A DNA stretch of 64,000 nt from Metellina segmentata (Eukaryota; Arthropoda; Arachnida; Araneae; Tetragnathidae), in the NCBI GenBank assembly GCA_947359465.1, contig OX375880.1:22706714-22770713 (forward strand). The letters run 5' to 3'. A program made the translations under genes and the position numbers. Positions within the stretch are counted from its first letter, which is position 1. Every line of letters begins with the position of its first letter. The notes under the pieces are model-generated. The model was not told the DNA's origin. It worked only from the letters and a program-made list of their open reading frames with translations, and did not search any database. Shown here piece after piece: positions 60,101 through 64,000 of this stretch.

Positions 60101-60510
60101 AATTTGATGTGACTAAGGCAAAACCTTGAACATGTATAAACATGCACTGAATGCAATGTTGATGAGTACCATATCAGATGTGCTATTAGGAGTATGGTTA
60201 TTAAAATTTAGTAATACATATATTTGAGATTGTTTATTGTATGGAAAATATCAATTTTACTTTCAAAAATATCAGTAATTGATTCTATATATCTAAAGAT
60301 TAGGGGTAAAAGCTTTGGTTGGCACTGTAAACTATTCATAGCTATCGATATTTGTCAAATATCAGAATTATGTAACTGCCATATATTTATGTCCTGAAAC
60401 ATCAATCTTGTATCTTAAATTGAATTCCTACATAAACTTACAAGCAAATTCCAATTAGTAGCTTCTAAGTACATAATACATTCTCCAACATCTTCAATCC
60501 CAGTGCAAGA
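30117..60510 (-). CDS. FAF1: FAF1 (FAS-associated factor 1), UBA-UBX adaptor of p97/VCP; 17 coding exons, first exon missing
   Basis: Joined exons give 644 codons plus TGA, close to the roughly 650 residues of vertebrate FAF1 less its first 15 or so. Numbering from the first visible residue: UBA end about 1-35 (SCTGIEDVGE), UB1 about 80-172, UB2 about 183-265, acidic linker 269-325, thioredoxin-like UAS about 326-482 (YLHHDASVLTNVF, NFVTWAWDL), a Glu/Lys-rich coiled coil 483-560, and UBX about 568-644 (HIRVRLPNGG, EYKVLASWPRID). In the known family, FAF1 bridges ubiquitinated clients (UBA) to p97/VCP (UBX) in the nucleus and cytosol and acts in degradation, cell-death and NF-kB control. All 16 introns obey GT-AG and all phases match, so the gene looks intact. 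The UBX loop reads WPR where FPR is usual. The gene reads right to left. The exon encoding the initiator Met lies above 60510 or outside the window. FAF2/UBXD8 is unlikely, because two ubiquitin-like domains are present and no membrane hairpin is seen. Confidence 0.95.
31359..31434 (+). other. Exon-like start: YY1-type ATGGCGGC with open frame and GT donor
   Basis: AAAATATGGCGGCGTTTTTC is a good match to the YY1-style initiator common at housekeeping gene starts. The frame reads MAAFFPVIKNYDDSVCYSNY, then NFGEYG, and runs into TACG-GTTAGT, a plausible splice donor. It lies opposite to FAF1 in its last intron. No following exon was recognised. It may be a chance match, a remnant of a retrogene, or the first exon of an unseen gene. 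Confidence 0.25.
31513..31613 (-). mobile_element. TIR-end fragment (CAGGGTGGGAACAG type)
   Basis: The minus strand begins CAGGGTGGGAACAGAACCGG, then GAAATCGGGGAATTCTC, resembling ends of dispersed hAT elements. The other end was not found. Confidence 0.4.
31795..32361 (+). mobile_element. Helitron-like element, copy 2, complete non-autonomous
   Basis: It starts TCCAAGATTATAAAAGGAAG and ends with hairpin-forming GGGCACGGGCAATGCCGGGC and CTAG, followed by T. The TC start and CTAG end with a GC hairpin are Helitron hallmarks, and there is no target duplication. It is 567 bp, with no Rep/helicase. It sits in the last FAF1 intron. Confidence 0.8.
33435..33650 (-). CDS. FAF1: FAF1 exon: UBX domain
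   Basis: Residues 547-618. AVRKSLAEQLPPEPSADTTQ leads into the UBX strand HIRVRLPNGG, helix TPLSLLLTYIASEGYPTDEY and loop KVLASWPRID. The loop that inserts in p97 usually reads FPR; here it is WPR. Acceptor TGTAG, donor GTAAGT, phase 0. Confidence 0.95.
33883..34804. mobile_element. Harbinger-like MITE with imperfect TIRs
   Basis: GGCCGTATTCACAAGTCCGA at the left and inverted ACACTTATTCACACGTCTCG at the right, both followed by TTAAC-type and GGATCA motifs. The match extends about 40 bases. I could not define a target duplication. It lies in the FAF1 intron before the UBX exon. Confidence 0.65.
34993..35103 (-). CDS. FAF1: FAF1 exon: charged coiled coil
   Basis: Residues 510-546, almost wholly Glu/Lys/Arg/Gln, ending EEAIKD. 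Acceptor TCTAG. The donor GTATTG is weak but frame-keeping. Confidence 0.9.
35104..37014. other. FAF1 intron without a recognised element
   Basis: 1.9 kb of AT-rich sequence. TAGTGGTGGGAATCGGGC near 35293 could be a worn transposon end, but no partner was seen. Confidence 0.4.
37015..37095 (-). CDS. FAF1: FAF1 exon: coiled-coil start
   Basis: Residues 483-509. GEREAREKMKREQDAAYEAS followed by LIADRAK matches the conserved REQDEAYRLSLEADRAK. Acceptor TTCAG, donor GTTGTA, phase 0. Confidence 0.94.
37481..38266. mobile_element. 786-bp TIR element (GGTACAGCTAC ends)
   Basis: The left end GGTACAGCTACACTCTACGT and the inverted right end GGAACAGCTACTCTCTACGT match over about 65 bases, including GGCGATTTTTTTGGCGCACT in both. 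AAATTATC and AAATTGTC flank it (8 bp, one mismatch). There is no coding capacity. It lies in a FAF1 intron. Confidence 0.85.
38873..38961 (-). CDS. FAF1: FAF1 exon: UAS end
   Basis: Residues 453-482, GNVGLDDLMTRLIHAVEVFN and SEVQSEIWEE, matching GNTTVDELMMRLMAAMEIF of the family. Acceptor TTCAG, donor GTAGGT. Confidence 0.93.
39109..39993 (-). mobile_element. Internally deleted Tc1-like element with TA duplication
   Basis: The termini CACAGCCCAGTCACATTAAT and (inverted) CACAGTCCAGTCACATTAAT are flanked by TA at 39107-39108 and 39994-39995. The element is 885 bp. On the minus strand a broken transposase can be followed: a stretch around 39400 reads like VAFSDESRF, the first catalytic Asp. The DNA that should encode the second Asp and the Glu is missing, because the sequence jumps to the 3' end near 39240. 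It is non-autonomous and sits in the FAF1 intron between the two last UAS exons. Confidence 0.88.
40554..41630. mobile_element. hAT-like element with internal 160-bp tandem array
   Basis: The terminal inverted repeats TAGGGATGCGACATCGA and (inverted) TAGGGATGCGACATTGA are flanked by perfect CTAGCTAC copies at 40546-40553 and 41631-41638. It is 1077 bp with no transposase. Most of the inside is five tandem units rich in ACATCGATGT-type palindromes. It lies in the FAF1 intron before the last UAS exon. Confidence 0.93.
40590..41330. repeat. 160-bp tandem repeat, about five units
   Basis: ATTCAGTGTATTTAAAC occurs at 40626, 40786, 40946, 41106 and 41265, a strict 160-base period. Units differ by only a few bases. 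Minus-strand frames of 87 codons repeated every 160 bases are artefacts of the array. Confidence 0.95.
41639..41765 (-). repeat. SINE-like fragment with B box
   Basis: The minus strand has GCACAGGTTCAATTCCTGTG, close to the pol III B box GGTTCAANTCC. It lies right beside the satellite-bearing hAT element. Confidence 0.4.
41798..41934 (-). CDS. FAF1: FAF1 exon: UAS continued
   Basis: Residues 407-452. LLAILSQHLGMGAANTVRNI and then ALNSLPAFIIITKVRSTPDV carry the buried strand of the thioredoxin-like fold. Acceptor TGTAG, donor GTGAGT in phase 1. Confidence 0.93.
42128..42806 (+). mobile_element. 5'-truncated non-LTR retrotransposon, RNase H 3' end (copy 1)
   Basis: An open frame to 42785 encodes the last part of an RNase H domain (VLQWIPSQCGIKSNEEADRL) and a C-terminal zinc-knuckle-like segment (ICPLCSDGFMNRQHLVECS). 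Reverse transcriptase and endonuclease are absent. The 3' end is GGCGTAGGATTAAAAAAA. AACAATGG at 42120-42127 recurs at 42807-42814, which fits an 8-bp target duplication. The structure fits a jockey/I-type element copied from its 3' end and truncated. It sits inside the FAF1 UAS intron, opposite to the gene. Confidence 0.88.
42815..44089. other. FAF1 intron sequence with one SINE core
   Basis: Apart from the SINE core at 43351, no element or coding segment is recognised. Confidence 0.45.
43351..43411 (+). repeat. Dispersed SINE core, diverged copy
   Basis: TTTGGTTGCAAGGGAGCCAT, then ATTTGGACAAGCTGTGTCAA, similar to the core at 51503. Confidence 0.5.
44090..44244 (-). CDS. FAF1: FAF1 exon: UAS thioredoxin-like core
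   Basis: Residues 356-406. RRPLAIYLHHDASVLTNVFC and VVSYMTLNFVTWAWDLTF are the most conserved FAF1 segment (YLHHDESVL.NVFC, FITWAWDLT). Acceptor TGTAG; the donor GTAAGT follows two bases of Tyr407. Confidence 0.96.
44550..45359 (+). mobile_element. Helitron-like element, copy 3, carrying a hAT MITE
   Basis: It starts TCTAATATCATAAAAGGAAG and ends CCATGGGCAACACAGTGG and CTAG, then T. Its body matches the copy at 31795 (GGCACTTACAGCAATGAGAT). A 243-bp hAT MITE at 44980-45222 is inserted in its 3' half. Confidence 0.82.
44980..45222. mobile_element. hAT MITE, short copy, nested in a Helitron
   Basis: The ends CAGGGCTTGAAATACCC and (inverted) CAGGCCTCCAAATATATT are flanked by GTTTAGAC and GTTTAGAT (8 bp, one mismatch). 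The TGCACCT motifs inside are shared with the longer copy at 52800-53342. Confidence 0.85.
45360..46049. other. FAF1 intron sequence, nothing recognised
   Basis: AT-rich remainder of the intron to the right of the Helitron copy. Confidence 0.5.
46050..46128 (-). CDS. FAF1: FAF1 exon: UAS start
   Basis: Residues 329-355. RYGICHPSFQGTLAEVLQAS and then CHKPAKE align with RYGDCHPVFF.GSLE.A.QEA of FAF1. Acceptor CATAG, donor GTAATT. Confidence 0.92.
46129..47201. other. FAF1 intron, nothing firm
   Basis: AT-rich. Short repeats of AATAAATATACC with CCCAGG occur near 47020-47100. Confidence 0.4.
47202..47265 (-). CDS. FAF1: FAF1 exon: linker to UAS
   Basis: Residues 308-328, MPEDVDDEQIALSNFETEFT S. 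This matches MPEN....LQF..EFSSRYG at the start of the UAS domain. It is a 64-base exon; the acceptor is TTCTAG, and the donor GTAAAA follows two bases of the Arg329 codon. Confidence 0.9.
47373..47490 (-). CDS. FAF1: FAF1 exon: acidic linker with SUMO-interaction-like core
   Basis: Residues 269-307. LVVDLTSSESDNEFEDAAE is followed by CFGVDDDMFAASSSKRIQPL. The DNEFEDA..FGVDD part matches the DDFEDATEFGVDD stretch of vertebrate FAF1. A hydrophobic VVDLT core followed by Ser/Asp/Glu is typical of a phospho-regulated SUMO-interaction motif. Acceptor TTTTAG, donor GTAAGT, phase 1. Confidence 0.92.
47691..48113. mobile_element. PIF/Harbinger-like MITE, copy 2
   Basis: Ends GGCCTGGTGCACACATCCGG and (inverted) GGCCCATGCACACATCCGGT, flanked by TTA at 47688-47690 and 48114-48116. 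It is 423 bp. The middle (TACCTTATTTTCATAAATAA, ACGTCTATTTTGTTTCAAAA) is the reverse complement of copy 1. It lies in a FAF1 intron. Confidence 0.85.
48165..48290 (-). repeat. SINE-like fragment with B box
   Basis: The minus strand has GGTTCCTGGTTTGAATCCTG, a B-box match, beside the Harbinger MITE. Confidence 0.4.
48545..48574. repeat. Left terminal inverted repeat of DD82E element, with TA
   Basis: Begins TATACTCTGTTTCACCTTAA. It is the perfect reverse complement of 51315-51344. Confidence 0.93.
48547..51342 (-). mobile_element. Complete Tc1/mariner-superfamily transposon, DD82E type
   Basis: The element is bounded by TA dinucleotides at 48545-48546 and 51343-51344. Counting the TA, the two ends match perfectly in inverted orientation for 30 bases (48545-48574 and 51315-51344); the element starts TACTCTGTTTCACC. 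It is 2796 bp, with one long transposase ORF read on the minus strand, the same direction as FAF1. It lies in the intron between the UB2 and acidic-linker exons. Intact ends and ORF suggest a young insertion. The catalytic spacing points to the DD82E group, which I recall being called Sailor. Confidence 0.93.
49565..50962 (-). CDS. DD82E transposase (IS630/Tc1/mariner superfamily), intact
   Basis: Cut-and-paste transposase of 465 aa, read from ATG at 50960-50962. The open frame extends 21 codons upstream to 51025, but that part is hydrophobic and unlike a transposase N-terminus, so I prefer MAEKGTSPSK as the start. An N-terminal helix-turn-helix (INQIVGKVSQLTGVSKRTVF, about residues 46-65) and a second DNA-binding helix set (ISRSTLYRILKDLGFSFEK, about 138-156) precede the catalytic RNase H-like fold. 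The acidic triad is Asp194 in YLDETW, Asp294 in VMDNAPYH and Glu377 in CELNPIEMIW. There are 82 residues between the second Asp and the Glu, against 34-41 in most Tc1/mariner families. The C-terminus is acidic (ESDSDSEMLSDDD). No stop or frameshift is present. Confidence 0.93.
   Translation of the reverse strand: MAEKGTSPSKLYTPSKQGKSIGSGARRNILNVYSRLREENHSDSINQIVGKVSQLTGVSKRTVFRLKKEKKTTSPLSTPGKKRPYALGKRTRMMKYDNFTLSCIRRKIHDCFRRNEIPTLDKVLNEINNDKDIFSTNISRSTLYRILKDLGFSFEKRKRQAMLLERHDIILWRRNYLRKIRELKNEDASIYYLDETWVNEGHSQSRVWQDKNIKSTNEASSSSLTTGLAAPKGKGRRLIITHIGSDEGFVPDAADIFVGKKSGDYHEEMDGNHFEKWFEDIMPKLKRNSFVVMDNAPYHSVKKEKIPTTSWKKSAIQEWLSLKNITWNQDMIKIELLKKVSEIKHMFDKYRVEEIAEKFGHKVLRLPPYHCELNPIEMIWSQVKGHVARENKTFKLNDVKDLVIQGIEKVSVQNWKNCINHVTEKEKYMWEVDGLVDDIWESKNLVISFNSESDSDSEMLSDDDV
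51315..51344. repeat. Right terminal inverted repeat of DD82E element, with TA
   Basis: Ends AAGGTGAAACAGAGTATA, the perfect inverted partner of 48545-48574. Confidence 0.93.
51503..51563 (+). repeat. Dispersed SINE core (GGTTTGGGGTTTTATGGTGC)
   Basis: GGTTTGGGGTTTTATGGTGC, then AAGGGTCATATTTGGCCAAG and GCCAAACACAAGACAT. Diverged copies are at 43351, 62600 and 63644. I associate this core with spider genomes. Confidence 0.6.
51708..51794 (-). CDS. FAF1: FAF1 exon: UB2 end and basic linker
   Basis: Residues 240-268. TKLAALDIPDNVLELILSK completes UB2. ESAPKAKKQ is a short basic linker. Acceptor TTTTAG, donor GTAATT, phase 0. Confidence 0.88.
51853..52445 (+). mobile_element. Helitron of the same family, degraded copy in FAF1 intron
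   Basis: It starts TCTATCTTAAAACAAAGTTA, then CTGCAGCCACTGCAGG, and follows the unit at 23418 (GACGGTTTCCCGAGAAAGTA, CAGCTATTAGTTTAAGG). It retains one 185-base block and a GTGATGTCATGGCCTGGAAA remnant but has lost the final hairpins. Confidence 0.72.
52800..53342. mobile_element. hAT MITE, long copy, perfect 8-bp duplication
   Basis: CAGGGCTCGAAATAACC at the left and (inverted) CAGGCCTCGAAATAGATT at the right, with ATTTATGC at 52792-52799 and 53343-53350. Several GTGCACCTA motifs lie near both ends, possible transposase-binding repeats. It sits in a FAF1 intron. Confidence 0.93.
54180..54327. repeat. About 69-bp tandem duplication
   Basis: GGTTGGTTGGTTTAA, TATGTATCATGCATTAC and AGTTTTAAAT recur once, with AAAAGTAG at both outer edges. 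It lies in a FAF1 intron. Confidence 0.85.
54416..54502 (-). CDS. FAF1: FAF1 exon: UB2 helix and strand
   Basis: Residues 211-239. VKLGLRDVTDIPVRFQHWVG and WPDSLKDEN match VKRNVYDLTSIPVRHQ.W.GWP of known FAF1. Acceptor TATAG, donor GTATGC, phase 0 on both sides. Confidence 0.93.
54592..55491 (-). mobile_element. pogo/Tigger-like element, internally deleted
   Basis: The termini CAGTGCAACTTGTATAAT and (inverted) CAGTGCAACTTGAATAAA are flanked by TA at 54590-54591 and 55492-55493. The element is 900 bp, too short for a full transposase. On the minus strand, between about 55180 and 54870, the C-terminal region of a pogo-type transposase is recognisable (YDIEDNVEEEEMPIPP, then VREAVFHSLNMLADFANL). 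A stop codon interrupts it. It lies in the FAF1 UB2 intron. Confidence 0.82.
56083..56191 (-). CDS. FAF1: FAF1 exon: start of UB2
   Basis: Residues 174-210. NYKLHIIDTTNKKEYDLHF is the first UB2 hairpin, followed by PGSKTVLE. It lies only 79 bases from the preceding exon. The acceptor is TTTTAG. The donor GTTCGT is weak, but it is the only one that keeps the frame. Confidence 0.9.
56271..56356 (-). CDS. FAF1: FAF1 exon: UB1 end
   Basis: Residues 146-173. TILSSLQLPQLTNLFLVAPD gives the last UB1 strand, and a Pro/Leu linker follows. Acceptor TTGCAG. The donor GTAGGC follows two bases of the Gly174 codon. Confidence 0.92.
56357..57949. other. FAF1 intron without a recognised element
   Basis: 1.6 kb, strongly AT-rich, with no terminal repeats or coding segments that I could detect. 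Confidence 0.5.
57950..58062 (-). CDS. FAF1: FAF1 exon: UB1 middle
   Basis: Residues 108-145. AAIKAALHTELGVPPCRQEL and then CGWKQNHTKDYDD align with the UB1 helix and the K/GWK strand of the family. Acceptor TTTCAG, donor GTAAGT; enters in phase 1 and leaves in phase 0. Confidence 0.93.
58636..58816. repeat. 85-bp tandem duplication
   Basis: CATTTTATGTTTACACTGTT starts at 58636 and 58721, and CATTTTATGTT again at 58806. The two full units differ by one base. It lies in a FAF1 intron. Confidence 0.93.
59085..59295 (-). repeat. SINE-like fragment with B box
   Basis: The minus strand has GGGTTGTGAGTTCAAATCTT, a B-box match. The segment is GC-richer than the intron around it. Confidence 0.45.
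59380..59632 (-). CDS. FAF1: FAF1 exon: UBA end, Ser/Glu-rich linker, start of UB1
   Basis: Residues 24-107. It opens with DAINSFMPEE, the last UBA helix. A low-complexity linker follows, and then the first strand of UB1 (LLNFSVKFKENMVPLEV). The acceptor is TGTAG. The donor GTAAGA falls after one base of a codon, which the next exon completes as Ala108. Confidence 0.93.
60442..60510 (-). CDS. FAF1: FAF1 exon: end of UBA domain (first visible exon)
   Basis: Residues 1-23, SCTGIEDVGECIMYLE and then ATNWNLL, match the UBA segment CTGIEN..NNWDL of known FAF1. The acceptor is TTTTTAG and the donor GTAAGT, phase 0 on both sides. The exon before it should encode Met plus about 15 residues; I found no convincing candidate up to 64000. 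Confidence 0.9.
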
Positions 60511-60962
60511 CTAAAAATATGAAATGTATAAAATTAGATACAGAACGCAACATACTAAATACAAATGACTAAAACTGAAGAAATATAAGAAGCTATAATT
60601 TACTGCAACACATGTCAAGTTTTATTTAATAGTTTATTAGTATGCAATAAGAACAAAATCTATACAAAATAGGGGTTAATTTAAATTAAGGCAAACAATT
60701 TTATGATTGATTTAACTATTAACTTTTTAAATATAAACTTTTAATTAGGGTACCTAAATAATGAGCAATTATAATTACAAAAATTGACACAGAAACATAA
60801 CACTATTGAATTTTAATTTATTAGATGATTGTATTCTGGGACAAAAGCCTCAAAGGTTACACATTGACAGGACAGGATTATTCATCTTTTCAAGTGTTGT
60901 AAATTAGAAGAATACTGCCAATAGTGAGGTGATAAAAATAGTGAGGCAGTCATTCTTAATCT

Positions 60963-61544
60963 TTTTTTTTTATCCTACGCCCAGCTCAAGGCCTTTTGGC
61001 CATACGCTGTCTTGCCGTCCAATATAGCGAATAAAGTCCTTGGAGAGAAGTATCCCTGGTGTCAATGTCCTGTAAACTAGAGCACTCCGCAAGGTGTTGT
61101 CTGTTCATAAAACCATCGCTACAAAGCGGACAGGTAGCCACCCCAATCTTATGTAGGTGTTGTTGGAGATAGTCATGTCCGGTTAATAAGCGGAAACAGG
61201 CCACTCCAATCCCTCTTGGTAGATCAGTAGGGATTCTTCCCTTGTTACTCAATAGGCAATCCCAACTCCTTCCCTGTATATCCCTCTGATACTGCAGTTT
61301 TCTTTGTTTCTTAAACTGAGAATTTATGTAAGTCCTGCAGTTCCGCAAAGGGAGAGGTGGAGAAGGTTGGGGCAGGGAGAGGGCCAATTTAGCCAATCTG
61401 TCAGCTTCCTCATTACCCTTTATCCCACATTGACTTGGAATCCACTGGAGAACAATCTCACCACCACCCTCAATGAGGCGACTGATAGTTTCTTTGCATT
61501 GTGCCTCTGCCATTGAATACACGTGGTTTCTATCAGTAAGAGCA
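60963..61544 (-). mobile_element. 5'-truncated non-LTR retrotransposon, RNase H 3' end (copy 2)
   Basis: Almost identical to the copy at 42128-42806 but on the opposite strand and about 100 bases shorter at its 5' end. The minus-strand frame 61522-60986 encodes the same RNase H tail (WIPSQCGIKGNEEADRLAK) and zinc knuckle (CPLCSDGFMNRQHL). TCATTCTTAATCT at 60950-60962 is repeated exactly at 61545-61557, a clear 13-bp target duplication. The near identity of the two copies says the family moved recently. Confidence 0.93.
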
Positions 61545-62595
61545 TCATTCTTAATCTGGGTATGTAGACACTAAGATTTTGTGTGCCTATATAAAATACC
61601 TAAGAAAAACTCATTAGTTGTAGAGCATTTAAACATTAACTAAAAAAACATCATGAAATGACAGCTTCTCGGAGCAGTACAAATTTTGTGAACATTAATG
61701 TAAATCTAAAAACAGTATAAACATAGGAATATTATTTTTAACACCTTATTGCAGGGAGTGTTTTATTTTGTTCCATTTGATAATGAATTTTCCTGAAAGG
61801 AATATATACTTGTAATGTAAATGTTATGAAACTCGTGTTTATTAGTCAATGATATAGAGTAAATACTCTGTAACTTGAGATCATTAGTCAATATTTTAAT
61901 GCACAGTTAATCCATCTTAGAAATTAGAAAAGGGATCCACTCTGGTTTGTATTTGTAATTCCAAGAGTGTGCACAAGTCTTAATTGTAAATAAAAAGTAA
62001 GTTGTATTAACCCTTCGTATTCAGACATCAACATATTGGTAGCATTACAGTAGTTAATTTTAATTGGTGTGCAAAGGGTTAAAAAATCAACAAAAGCTTC
62101 CATTCTTCTGATTTTGTAAAGATAAGCTAATTTAACATCAAGAATAGCATATCAACTAAAGAAATTCTCAGTTCAACAAGGAGCCATACATACATTTATG
62201 AAAAGAAAGTGTATACACCAAAAAAAAAAAAAAAAACTTAATTCTGTTTTTTTAAAGTAAAACAGAATTGAGGATGTTTTTTTTAGAAAAGGGGCTTCCT
62301 ACATAATCTATTAATTTCTAATAATATTCTTTTACAGCACCTTCAGCAAACAATAACTCCTTTAATGTCTTTGAACCCTGAAAATATGCTTTGAAAATTT
62401 GTGCCAAAAGGACCTATACATGAGAAAAGATACTACCAGGTCTATATTTAATATTTTTTAATTCAACAAGCCCCGGTTTTACACAAGGAGGAAAAAATTG
62501 AAATTGGAAATAACTATGCAAAATTCGCCTCAAGTAGGATTCTGAATTTTCAGATAGAAATCTAAATTGAAACAAATATAATAATCTGAAATAAT

Positions 62596-62790
62596 CAGGT
62601 TGGGTTTTATAACACAAAGACCACACATGGCCAAACTGCAACAATGTCAAGTAAATGGGCATACACACAAGTTCTATTGACCTAGACCCTACCTTCTATT
62701 CCCTAGAAGTGAAATACACCCCAGTTAGAAATTGAACCCCGACAGGAATCAAACCCGTGCTCAATGAGCAGACCCACTGAAATTATATGA
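62596..62790. repeat. SINE-like copy with a tRNA-type B box on the minus strand
   Basis: GGTTGGGTTTTATAACAC and ACATGGCCAAACTGC recall the SINE core. About 100 bases on, the minus strand reads GCACGGGTTTGATTCC, a B-box-like sequence. Confidence 0.5.
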
Positions 62791-63643
62791 AACAATGTAC
62801 ATTTGTTTATCCATTAATTATGAAAACACCAGAACTAGAACTTTGAGCCATTGTTTGATTAGAAGCAAAGCAGGACTTTGAAATTTGAAAAACATCTTAT
62901 CTTTAAAAACAGCTGACGGAAGCAGGATGTAATTTTTGGCTTGGGATTGGAATTCAACCTGGAACTTGCAGGTTGCTACCACAGTGGTCATAATCAATGA
63001 GCCCCAATGTTTTAGCAGGCTTAGAGCAGTTTGTTTTAAGTAGACAGAGACCACATTTTAAAATGACTAGCAGAAATTTTAAGATAATTTAAAGATGACA
63101 GTATTAGTAGGGCAATATTTTAGTCTTGAATTGCTGAACAAAATAAGGCCCCTGAAGTTCTGTTAGTTGCCTCACCATGGTAAGGGCTGGGGGATGTACA
63201 TCAGGAGTTTTCTTTTAGGTAGGGTTACCATAAGCCTGAAGGACAGTACATTAATCCCAGCTAAATGCTAACAGGCTACTCCTAAGGTTAAATCTTACTT
63301 TTTAATAAACCTTACTAATAACAAGGCCTTTATAGTACCTCACTAATATGGAGCTGTAATTTTCTCCTTATATGCCATGGACAGGTTTTCTTTTACTGCA
63401 TCATCCATGGTGCAGGATAAACAGGGACTCGTTCAGGATAAATAGGTATAGAATCCAGTCCAAAATTTTTTCTTTAGTCTCCATTGAGGGCCAATCTCTG
63501 AACTATCATTACAATTAAAGGTTCAAGACTGCACCAGCAAAACTTAGTAGAGGGGAAACAAGATATATAGTTATTGTTAAAGGAAAAGCACTTTCCATCT
63601 TGTCTGTGCTTCAAGACCTCAGCAACTCTTTCCCATATTTTGG

Positions 63644-63702
63644 ATGGTTTGGTTTATAAGGGTTTTATGCAAGGGACCATGCTGCACTAAACACAAGACA
63701 TA
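63644..63702 (+). repeat. Dispersed SINE core, diverged copy
   Basis: ATGGTTTGGTTTATAAGGGT, GCAAGGGACCATGCTGCACT and AAACACAAGACATAC match the core at 51503. Confidence 0.55.
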
Positions 63703-64000
63703 CAATATCAGCCCATATTTTGGATTGTATTGGTGTCTTCATGTGACAGCTCCAGGATTATTGCTGTGTGACTTGAAAAACATGGTCATTGTCTAATATG
63801 GTCTTTTGGACTTAACTCAAGGCTTCATAGAATTAGGAAATTAGTAATAACATGGCTTATAGTTTAAAGTTACAAACAGTAGGGAAATTTAAAGATGACA
63901 GTATAAGGATAGCAATATTTTAGTCCCAGAAAGTTGAAAAAATAAGGCATAGTTGTTAAACAGATTAGTAAACATAGTGTATACTAGCCCATCAAGCTTT

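Larger units (their letters stand above)
61558..64000. other. Upstream FAF1 intron or flank; no coding exon recognised
   Basis: Holds two SINE cores and an A16 run at 62220. I looked on the minus strand for an exon encoding a FAF1-like N-terminus ending ADFQ and found none convincing. Confidence 0.5.

Noticed and set aside
62378..62410. Minus-strand stretch ending TTTTCAG-G considered as the missing FAF1 first exon
   Set aside because: The frame does not give the expected LADFQ-like residues and has no Met within reach.

Overview
This is eukaryotic nuclear DNA: AT-rich, intron-rich, and packed with DNA transposons, Helitrons, SINEs and truncated non-LTR retrotransposons. The organism is almost certainly an arthropod, and I lean to a spider. 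That lean rests on a Tc1 lineage and a dispersed SINE core that I associate with spider genomes, and on the many small FAF1 exons. It is an inference, not a proof.

There is one host gene. It lies on the minus strand from 60510 down to 30117 and continues past my ability to see its first exon. It is FAF1 (FAS-associated factor 1, a UBA/UBX adaptor of the p97/VCP ATPase). I resolved 17 coding exons whose splice phases all join without a frameshift, giving 644 codons plus a stop. The order is the end of UBA, two ubiquitin-like domains, an acidic linker with a SUMO-interaction-like core, the thioredoxin-like UAS domain, a charged coiled coil, and UBX. The initiator exon was not found.

Most FAF1 introns longer than about 1.3 kb carry at least one datable insertion. 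They include a full-length Tc1/mariner-superfamily element with an uninterrupted 465-aa DD82E transposase, 30-bp terminal repeats and a TA duplication (48547-51342). There are also an internally deleted Tc1 element, a pogo/Tigger remnant, hAT elements with 8-bp duplications (one with five 160-bp tandem units inside), Harbinger-like elements, Helitrons, SINE pieces, and a 3'-end fragment of an RNase H-bearing non-LTR retrotransposon; a near-identical second fragment lies beyond the first visible exon.

The left half (1-30000) has no recognisable host gene. From 8311 to about 19083 a dead ZBED-type hAT element has been invaded repeatedly. A Harbinger MITE and a CAGGGTTCCCAC element sit in its 5' part. 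A TTAA-flanked MITE sits in its coding region, a tRNA-derived SINE sits in that MITE, and a 7.2-kb long-terminal-repeat element sits in the SINE, itself holding a CR1-like fragment. Each layer can be read from its own target-site duplication. Further right, a second large-TIR transposon (about 19660-22500) and a 5.6-kb hAT element (22680-28249) follow; the latter was split by two tandem Helitrons ending in chains of GC-rich hairpins. A pure (TG)110 tract lies at 3944-4163.

No prokaryotic, viral or CRISPR-type system is visible. The most interesting content is the mobile-element biology: the intact DD82E element, the nested stack, the hairpin-chain Helitrons and the satellite-bearing hAT.
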